This document shows positions 58,433 to 64,000 of a DNA stretch of 64,000 nucleotides, piece by piece. The first letter of the stretch is position 1, and each line of letters opens with the position of its first letter. Source of the DNA: CAZAPG01 sp964486935 (GTDB taxonomy: Bacteria > Chloroflexota > Anaerolineae > 4572-78 > J111); NCBI GenBank assembly GCA_964486935.1, contig CAZAPG010000030.1:20768-84767 (forward strand), read 5' to 3'. The notes beneath the pieces are model-generated. The model was not told the origin of the DNA, searched no databases, and saw only the letters and a list, made by a program, of their open reading frames with translations. Made by a program: the position numbers and the translations under genes.

Positions 58433-59686
58433 ATGAACGCCATCAAACCCATTGAGTGGGTTAAAAACCAGCACGCGCAAACCATACAAACAAGCGCGGC
58501 AGTCAATAAAATTTTTCCCGAAGGTATCTTTAAGCAAGCCCGCAACTTTCACCGCCAGATTCCGGGCTATCAAATTAGTCCACTCAAGCATTTGCCCAAT
58601 CTGGCAGCTATGCTTGGCGTGGGCGGAATTTGGGTTAAGGATGAGTCGGTTCGCTTGAGTCTTAGCTCGTTTAAGGTACTGGGCGGCTCCTTTGCCATTT
58701 ATCGCTTTATTCGCTCTCAACTGGGTTTGGCCAACCACGACCCTCTCTCTTTTGAGGATTTGATGTCTGACGCGGTGCGGGCCAAAATAAACGGGTTAAC
58801 CTTTGCCACCGCCACCGATGGCAACCACGGCCGCGGCGTGGCCTGGGCCGCCAGCAAGCTGGGCTGCAAAGCCATCATTTATGTTCATAAAGACACCTCT
58901 CAGGCGCGGATTAAAGCCATTCAAAATAACGGGGCCGAGGTGCGGGTGGTCAACGGCACCTACGATGACGCGGTCAGGCAGGTGAACCACGACGCCGGGC
59001 AAAATGGCTGGCAGATAATTTCCGACACCTCCTGGCCGGGGTACGAGGACATCCCCGCCTGGGTTATGCAGGGCTACACCACCCTGCTGTCAGAAGCGCA
59101 AGAACAACTGGCGGCCCAGGGCATTATCAAGCCAACGCACATATTTATTCAGGGCGGCGTGGGCGCGCTGGCGGCTTCGGCCATTGGCTTTTATCATCAA
59201 CGCTTTGGCCCGGAACAACCGCTGGCAGTTGTGGTTGAGCCAATTACCGCCGCCTGCCTGTACGAGTCGGCCAGAATTGGCGACGGCCAGCCCCACAGCG
59301 TGGGCGGCGACCTGCGCACCATTATGGCCGGCCTGGCCTGCGGCGAACCCAGCCCCATTGCCTGGAGCATTTTGTGGGATTGCGCCCACGCCTTTGTGGC
59401 CTGCCCCGATTATGTGGCCGCCAAAGGCATGCGGGTGTACGCCGTGCCGCTCAAGGGAGACCCCTTCATCGTTTCTGGCGAATCGGGCGCGGTGACGCTG
59501 GGGGCCTTGATGTTTATGCTGGAGCGCCCCGAGATTGCCTCGCTCAAACAATACCTGAATCTTGGCCCCGACTCGCAGGTGCTGCTAATCAACTCCGAAG
59601 GCAATACCGACCCCGATTACTTTCGCCGGGTAGTTTGGGAAGGAGTCGAGGCTGTGCCCGAAGCCTATCGCTGGTCGCCGCCATAA
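58433..59686 (+). CDS. Diaminopropionate ammonia-lyase, YgeX-like
   Basis: The 417-residue fold-type II PLP enzyme degrades 2,3-diaminopropionate to pyruvate and ammonia. The PLP lysine lies in RLSLSSFKVLGGSFAIYRF (~80), with GLTFATATDGNHGRGVAWAASKLG, FIQGGVGALAASAIGFY (phosphate loop) and the family's ITAACLYESARIGDGQPHSVGGDLRTIMAGLACGEPSPIAW. This block distinguishes YgeX/DpaL from threonine dehydratases. It lies 45 bp after the YgeY-like gene. Confidence 0.93.
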   Translation: MNAIKPIEWVKNQHAQTIQTSAAVNKIFPEGIFKQARNFHRQIPGYQISPLKHLPNLAAMLGVGGIWVKDESVRLSLSSFKVLGGSFAIYRFIRSQLGLANHDPLSFEDLMSDAVRAKINGLTFATATDGNHGRGVAWAASKLGCKAIIYVHKDTSQARIKAIQNNGAEVRVVNGTYDDAVRQVNHDAGQNGWQIISDTSWPGYEDIPAWVMQGYTTLLSEAQEQLAAQGIIKPTHIFIQGGVGALAASAIGFYHQRFGPEQPLAVVVEPITAACLYESARIGDGQPHSVGGDLRTIMAGLACGEPSPIAWSILWDCAHAFVACPDYVAAKGMRVYAVPLKGDPFIVSGESGAVTLGALMFMLERPEIASLKQYLNLGPDSQVLLINSEGNTDPDYFRRVVWEGVEAVPEAYRWSPP

Positions 59687-59726
59687 GGCGCTGGCGTGGT
59701 CCGGCAAAATAAAATACTCAGCCCTT

Positions 59727-59826
59727 ATGTCATTTCGAGGCGTTTTTTGCCGAGAAATCCCCACGATGGTTGCCGGTATAGCGCCTGCCGGGAGATTTCT
59801 CGCTCCTGCGTCGCTCGAAATGACAT
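59727..59826. repeat. 100-bp palindromic MITE-like element
   Basis: Perfect 13-bp terminal inverted repeats ATGTCATTTCGAG (59727-59739) and CTCGAAATGACAT (59814-59826) enclose an inner inverted pair GAGAAATC (59752-59759) / GATTTCTC (59794-59801). The sequence type TCATTTCGAG...GAGAAATC is a widespread intergenic repeat in many bacterial genomes. It sits between the YgeX-like and LLM genes and may form a large hairpin in the transcript. Confidence 0.75.
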
Positions 59827-59872
59827 GCCTGAGCAGTTACAAAATAATAACCTAAAACAAAGGAGTTTAACC

Positions 59873-60880
59873 ATGAGCAAAGATAGAGTAGCCCTATATT
59901 TACAAGACGCCCACGAAATCCGCGAGGGTATGAAGCTGGCTCAATTTGCCGAAAAGCACGGTTTTGAGGCCGTTTGGCAGGCCGAAAGTCGTTTGGTGCG
60001 CGATGCCATTGTGCCGATGGCTGCCTTTGCCGCCGTTACCGAGCGAATTAAAGTGGGGTCCGGCGTTATCAACAACTGGACTCGTAACATTGGCCTGCTG
60101 GCGGCTACTTTTCTTACGCTGGATGACCTGGCCCCCGACCGCATTATCTGTGGCATCGGGGCCTGGTGGGACCCGCTGGCCAAAAATGTTGGAATTGACC
60201 GCCGCAAACCCCTGCAGGCCATGCAGGAAACCATCGAGGTGATGCGTCGCCTGCTGAAGATGGAAAACGTAACCTTTGAGGGCGAATTTCATCAGGTCAA
60301 AGGCATTGAGCTGGACGTAGTGCATGGTCGGCGCGAGCCGCGCAACGTGCCGATTATGATTGGCGCAACCGGCCCCAAAATGATGGAGTTGACCGGCGAA
60401 ATTGCCGACGGGGCCGTGCTAAACTACTGCGTGCCGCCAGCGTATAACCACGAAGCCCTGAACCAGCTTAAAATTGGGGCCGAGCGAGCCGGACGCACCC
60501 TGGATGATATCGACCGCCCGCAACTGGTAGTCTGCTCGGTTGATAACAATAAAGCCAAAGCCCTGGATGGCGCGCGCTGGCTGCTAACCCAATATATTGC
60601 CCAGCAGCCGCACATTACCAAAGCCAGCAACACCCCCCAAGAAACCGTCGATAAAATTCAATCTATTTTGGGCTGGCCCGCCACCAAAGAACAAATCAAA
60701 GAAGCCATGAAACTGGTTCCCGATGACCTGGTGCAGCGCATCACCGCCAGCGGCACGCCCGAAGAGGTCAAAGCCAAAGTGCGCGAATATGTTGCCAATG
60801 GCTGCACCTGCCCCATTCTCTATCCGCTGGGAGACCCCTATTTGATGATTGAAGTTTTCTCCGAAGGTTATAGTGAATGA
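59873..60880 (+). CDS. LLM-class flavin/F420-dependent oxidoreductase
   Basis: The 335-residue luciferase-like TIM-barrel protein has VALYLQDAHEIREGMKLAQFAEKHGFEAVWQAESR, FLTLDDLAPDRIICGIGAWWDPLAKNVGIDRRKPLQAMQETIEVMRRLL and VPIMIGATGPKMMELTGEIADGAVLNY. The cofactor is F420 or FMN; the substrate is unknown. In this cluster it could reduce a purine- or pyrimidine-derived intermediate. The ATG at 59873 has AAGGAG upstream; earlier in-frame sequence lies inside the palindromic element. Confidence 0.9.
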   Translation: MSKDRVALYLQDAHEIREGMKLAQFAEKHGFEAVWQAESRLVRDAIVPMAAFAAVTERIKVGSGVINNWTRNIGLLAATFLTLDDLAPDRIICGIGAWWDPLAKNVGIDRRKPLQAMQETIEVMRRLLKMENVTFEGEFHQVKGIELDVVHGRREPRNVPIMIGATGPKMMELTGEIADGAVLNYCVPPAYNHEALNQLKIGAERAGRTLDDIDRPQLVVCSVDNNKAKALDGARWLLTQYIAQQPHITKASNTPQETVDKIQSILGWPATKEQIKEAMKLVPDDLVQRITASGTPEEVKAKVREYVANGCTCPILYPLGDPYLMIEVFSEGYSE

Positions 60881-60988
60881 GGCGTTGCAGTGGGATTGAC
60901 GGCTACCTTGTTTGATATTAATATTCAACCCATCCAGAAATGATGCCCGGTTAACCCCTTTTTAAATCATATCTCAACGGAGAGAGCT

Positions 60989-62407
60989 ATGCCAACCCTG
61001 CTGGTAAAAAATGCAGATGCGCTGGTAACAATGAACCAGCGCCGCGATGAAATAAAAAATGGCGCCGTGCTGGTTGAGGATAATCAAATTGAATGGGTCG
61101 GCCCCGGCGACAATCTGGACCGTTACCTCTCGGAAAGCCGGCCCGATTTAGCCCGCAACGGCCTTGACCGGGTAATTGATGCCCGTGGCTGCGTGGTGCT
61201 GCCGGGGCTGGTCAACTGCCATCACCATCTGTATCAAACGCTGACCCGCACCATTGGCACCGGCTCTGGCAAGGTGCTGTTCGATTGGCTCAAATTTCTT
61301 TACCCCATTTGGGCCGAAATGACCCCCGAAGCAATTTACGTGAGCGCCAAAATTGGTTTGAGCGAACTGGTGTTGAGCGGCTGCACCACCGTAGCCGACC
61401 ATCTGTACCTGTACCCCAACGGCAGCAAAATTGATGACGAAATACGGGCTGCGCAAGAAGTTGGCGTCCGGTTTCACCCCACCCGGGGCAGCATGAGCCT
61501 GGGCGAAAGCCAGGGCGGCCTGCCCCCCGACCGCGTTTGTGATACCGAACCTGACATTATTAAAGATTGCATTCGGGCTATTGAAACCTTTCACAACCCC
61601 GAACCGCTCTCGATGTTGCGGATTGGGCTGGCCCCCTGTTCTCCCTTTAGCGTAACCGAAAAACTCATGCGCGAGTCGACTGAAATTGCCCGGCAATACC
61701 CGCTGGTCAACCTGCACACCCACCTGGCCGAAACCAAAGACGAAGACCGTTTTTGTTTGCAAATGTTTGGCAAGCGCCCCGTAGAATACGCCGAGTCGCT
61801 CAATTGGGCCGGCGAAGACGTGTGGTTTGCCCACATGGTCCACCCCAACCAGGCCGAAGTAACCTGGCTGGCCAAAACCAACACCGGCGTTTGCCATTGT
61901 CCCAGCAGCAATATGATTTTGGCTTCGGGCATTGCCCCGGTGCGGGATATGGTTGACCAGAATGTGCGGGTTGGCCTGGGCGTAGATGGCTCGGCCAGCA
62001 ACGACGGCAACCATATGCTGGGCGAGGCCCGGCAGGCCATGTTGCTGCAACGCGTCGGCTGGCCGGGGTTTGAGTCTCGCGCCGACCGCTTTACCGCCCG
62101 CGAGTCGCTGGAACTGGCTACACTGGGCGGCGCCCGCGTATTGCGTCGGGATGATATTGCCACGCTATCGCCGGGCAAAGCCGCAGATTTGGTGGCCTTT
62201 CGGGTGGATGATTTGGCGCACGCCGGCGGCCAAAGCGACCCGGTGGCCTCGCTGGTAACATGCGCGCCCGCCCAGGCCTGGTTATCGGTCATTAATGGCC
62301 GGGTGCTGGTTGAAGATGGCCGGTTTTTACCTTTTGAGCTGGAGCCGGTCATCGAGCGACACAATCAACTGAGCCAGGAAATGATGCAGCGCGCCGGAGT
62401 ATTATAA
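60989..62407 (+). CDS. 8-oxoguanine deaminase-like amidohydrolase
   Basis: The 472-residue metal-dependent amidohydrolase has the metal motif PGLVNCHHHLYQTLTRTI, LSGCTTVADHLYLYPNGSKIDDEIRAA, FHPTRGSMSLGESQGGLPPD, APCSPFSVTEKLMRES, HTHLAETKDED, FAHMVHPNQAE, HCPSSNMILASGIAPVRDM and GLGVDGSASNDGNHMLGEARQAMLLQRV. This set fits 8-oxoguanine deaminase (8-oxoguanine to urate) and the related SsnA/AtzA group. It acts in the cytoplasm on imported or salvaged purines. It is followed by a purine-nucleoside-type importer. Confidence 0.9.
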   Translation: MPTLLVKNADALVTMNQRRDEIKNGAVLVEDNQIEWVGPGDNLDRYLSESRPDLARNGLDRVIDARGCVVLPGLVNCHHHLYQTLTRTIGTGSGKVLFDWLKFLYPIWAEMTPEAIYVSAKIGLSELVLSGCTTVADHLYLYPNGSKIDDEIRAAQEVGVRFHPTRGSMSLGESQGGLPPDRVCDTEPDIIKDCIRAIETFHNPEPLSMLRIGLAPCSPFSVTEKLMRESTEIARQYPLVNLHTHLAETKDEDRFCLQMFGKRPVEYAESLNWAGEDVWFAHMVHPNQAEVTWLAKTNTGVCHCPSSNMILASGIAPVRDMVDQNVRVGLGVDGSASNDGNHMLGEARQAMLLQRVGWPGFESRADRFTARESLELATLGGARVLRRDDIATLSPGKAADLVAFRVDDLAHAGGQSDPVASLVTCAPAQAWLSVINGRVLVEDGRFLPFELEPVIERHNQLSQEMMQRAGVL

Positions 62408-62495
62408 CCCTGCGTATCCCCAGACCTTTTGGTCTGATAACAATCGAATAGAATGAGCCGGGCCAATACCGCCCCCGGCTTGTCGGCAAAACTTT

Positions 62496-62513
62496 AAGGA
62501 GGTGGGTATGTAA
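62496..62513 (+). other. Minimal ORF (ATG-TAA) with a perfect Shine-Dalgarno sequence
   Basis: AAGGAGGTG (62496-62504) lies four bases before ATGTAA (62508-62513) in the 230-bp leader of the lipoprotein gene. A start codon directly followed by a stop can hold or load ribosomes in a leader. It may also be chance. Small hairpins CAGACC/GGTCTG (near 62424) and GCCGGG/CCCGGC (near 62460-62480) flank it. Confidence 0.35.
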
Positions 62514-62637
62514 ACTTCTGTTCAATTGATGAACAAACTATCTTGAAAGAATCGCTGCTTAATACAATGGGGTTTTTGGGGATGTATCCTCAGCCCCCGG
62601 CCCTATCGGCCTATTTACAAAGGAGGAAGATTCTACA

Positions 62638-63840
62638 ATGAAGCGATTAATCTGGATTGTGCTGGCGGGATTGTTGGCAGCCATGTTAGCTGCCTGTGGC
62701 GGCGCAGCCCAACCTGCCCAGCAAGAGCAAACATCTGCCTCGTCCACCGAAACGGAATCTGGTGCAGGCGAGTCAGCCGCGCAAGAGTCCTCATCAGAAG
62801 GAGAAATGAGCGAGGAACCCTTTAAGGTTGCGTTTGTTTACGTTGCCCCCATCGGCGACCTGGGCTGGACCTGGGCGCACGACCAGGGCCGGCTGGTGCT
62901 TGAAGAGGAATTTGGCGACAAGGTGGAAACGGCCTATATCGAGAACGTACCCGAAGGCCCGGAAGCCGAGCGCGTTATCAGAGATTTTGCCCAAAAGGGG
63001 TTTGACCTGATTATCACCACCTCTTTTGGCTACATGGACCCGACTGTGACCGTGGCCCAGGAATTTTCAGATATCTGGTTTGTTCACATCTCCGGCTTTA
63101 AAACCGCCGATAACGTTTCGACGGTGTTTGGCCGCATGTACCAACCTCGCTATCTATCGGGGCTGGTGGCCGGAGCTGCCACCGAGAGCAACACGTTGGG
63201 TTACGTGGCTGCCTTCCCTATTCCCGAAGTGGTGCGCGGAATCAACGCCTTTACTTTGGGCGTGCGCGAAGTAAACCCCGATGCCGAAGTGCGCGTGGTT
63301 TGGACCAATACCTGGTTTGGCCCGCCCGAAGAAAAAGAGGCGGCTGAAGCCTTGATTTCTGCCGGGGCCGACGTGATTGCCCAGCACCAGGATACCACCG
63401 AGCCGCAAAAGGCCGCCGCCGATGCGGGCGGACTGTCCATTGGTTACGACTCGGATATGGGTAGTTTTGTGGGCGACACCGTGCTCACCAGCCCGGTTTG
63501 GAATTGGGGGCCCAAATACATCAACATTGTGCAAGGTATTATGGACGGCACCTACCAGAGCGAATCTTACTGGGGCGGAATGAATGACAACGTTGTTCAG
63601 TTGGCCCCCTTCTCGGCCAGGGTTTCCGACGAAACCAAAGCGTTGGTTGAAGAGAAACAGCAACTCATCCTATCTGGTGAGTGGGACGTGTTCTGCGGCC
63701 CCATCAATGGAGCCAACGGCAACCTGATTGTGGAAGAAGGCAAATGCCTGACCGACGCGGAAATGTTAAGTATGGACTACTTTGTTGAAGGCGTCCGGGG
63801 CGAAGCGCCGTCTGAAGCGCCAACCGGGTTAGGGCAATAA
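62638..63840 (+). CDS. BMP/PnrA-family substrate-binding lipoprotein
   Basis: The 400-residue protein has a lipoprotein signal with lipobox LAAC at residues ~17-20 and a Ser/Glu/Ala-rich linker to about 58. The BMP domain follows: FKVAFVYVAPIGDLGWTWAHDQGRLVLEEEFG, IITTSFGYMDPTVTVAQEF, RMYQPRYLSGLVAGAATESNTLGYVAAFPIPEVVRGINAFTLG, VRVVWTNTWFGPPEEKEAAEALISAGADVIAQHQDTTEPQ. This family binds purine nucleosides or bases for ABC import. It fits the adjacent 8-oxoguanine deaminase. GGAGGA precedes the ATG. Confidence 0.93.
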   Translation: MKRLIWIVLAGLLAAMLAACGGAAQPAQQEQTSASSTETESGAGESAAQESSSEGEMSEEPFKVAFVYVAPIGDLGWTWAHDQGRLVLEEEFGDKVETAYIENVPEGPEAERVIRDFAQKGFDLIITTSFGYMDPTVTVAQEFSDIWFVHISGFKTADNVSTVFGRMYQPRYLSGLVAGAATESNTLGYVAAFPIPEVVRGINAFTLGVREVNPDAEVRVVWTNTWFGPPEEKEAAEALISAGADVIAQHQDTTEPQKAAADAGGLSIGYDSDMGSFVGDTVLTSPVWNWGPKYINIVQGIMDGTYQSESYWGGMNDNVVQLAPFSARVSDETKALVEEKQQLILSGEWDVFCGPINGANGNLIVEEGKCLTDAEMLSMDYFVEGVRGEAPSEAPTGLGQ

Positions 63841-63881
63841 CCACGTAAGATTTTTGTGTGAACAGCCAATAAACCCTGAAA

Positions 63882-63913
63882 GCGGAGTCCAAAAGTACAC
63901 TTTTGGACTCCGC
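63882..63913 (+). promoter_or_regulatory. 15-bp perfect hairpin between the binding-protein and ATPase genes
   Basis: GCGGAGTCCAAAAGT (63882-63896) pairs perfectly with 63899-63913, with a loop of only two bases (in practice four). No U-run follows. Hairpins here usually protect the binding-protein mRNA and lower expression of the downstream ATPase and permeases. Confidence 0.6.
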
Positions 63914-63938
63914 CAACGTTACTTTTATGGGAGGTGTT

Positions 63939-64000
63939 ATGACCACAACCGCAGCCCCGGTTGTTGTAGAAATGCGCGCAATAACCAAACGATTCCCCGG
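63939..64000 (+). CDS. ABC transporter ATPase of the purine/nucleoside importer, N-terminal fragment (cut by window edge)
   Basis: GGGAGG lies five bases before the ATG at 63939. Only 20 codons are visible; they read MTTTAAPVVVEMRAITKRFP, the typical first strand of a sugar/nucleoside-import ATPase. The rest lies beyond the window. Confidence 0.75.
   Translation, partial: MTTTAAPVVVEMRAITKRFP

Noticed and set aside
1..64000. tRNA, rRNA, CRISPR array, prophage or transposase genes
   Set aside because: None recognised by eye on either strand; repeats present are short palindromes or coding repeats.

Overview
The window looks like a chromosomal segment of a Chloroflexota-type bacterium, perhaps Anaerolineae-like. 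This is inferred from style: extracytoplasmic TolB/PD40 propellers on long Thr-Pro stalks, lipoproteins with low-complexity linkers, a citramalate synthase, and coexisting NrfHA, pyruvate:ferredoxin oxidoreductase and membrane pyrophosphatase. There is no rRNA, tRNA, CRISPR array, phage or transposase gene. Nearly every gene is intact. Two ~100-bp palindromic elements (3449-3551, 59727-59826) look like MITE-type repeats.

Layout. 1-3.1 kb: a propeller protein cut by the window edge, a pentapeptide-repeat protein, a secreted Gly/Tyr/Asn-rich protein and a lipoprotein. 3.1-6.2 kb (minus): DUF167, YggT, ProC, YggS and PgeF housekeeping genes. 6.4-8.4 kb: nrfHA, ammonia-forming nitrite reductase. 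8.5-16 kb (minus): leuC-MOSC-leuD-fbaB-cimA-ybaK-leuB, which supplies the enzymes of the citramalate route to 2-oxobutyrate and isoleucine and most of leucine synthesis. 16.2-18.4 kb: DUF58 and MoxR. 18.6-24.6 kb: a dihydroorotate dehydrogenase-like protein, NifJ, a universal stress protein and a stand-alone cyclic-nucleotide-binding protein. 24.9-31.6 kb: an NAD-linked formate dehydrogenase operon whose catalytic subunit contains selenocysteine (in-frame UGA at 28235-28237 followed by a SECIS hairpin), ending in a thioredoxin-thioredoxin-CcdA fusion. 31.8-37.2 kb: a second stress protein, a small membrane protein, an HDAC-family deacetylase, a phosphodiester-glycosidase-like protein and a class III nucleotide cyclase. 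37.3-39.6 kb: membrane pyrophosphatase with a structured RNA candidate upstream. 40-42.5 kb: a GldAFG-like ABC operon. 42.7-49.1 kb: two kinases that share a TM/Thr-Pro stalk/propeller tail, flanking an SPFH protein and an NrtR-type regulator. 49.2-56.9 kb: GGT, a J-domain protein, TrkA, TrkH, cyclophilin and a pentapeptide-TIR fusion. 57.2 kb to the end: a purine/selenium-metabolism-type cluster (YgeY, YgeX, LLM oxidoreductase, 8-oxoguanine deaminase) and a purine-nucleoside-type ABC importer cut by the window edge.

How it fits together. Three transcription units (nrfHA, the formate dehydrogenase operon, the 31.8-kb stress-protein unit) share an RTGACA-N2-TGTCAY-like palindrome placed exactly 33 bp upstream of the -10 box centre. 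This is the geometry of class II Crp/Fnr activation and suggests one anaerobic/nitrosative regulon that couples formate oxidation to nitrite reduction. The selenoprotein at 27 kb and the YgeX/YgeY/deaminase cluster at 57-62 kb both point to selenium use. The two kinase-stalk-propeller fusions and the histidine kinase that lacks a recognisable H-box are the most unusual proteins here.
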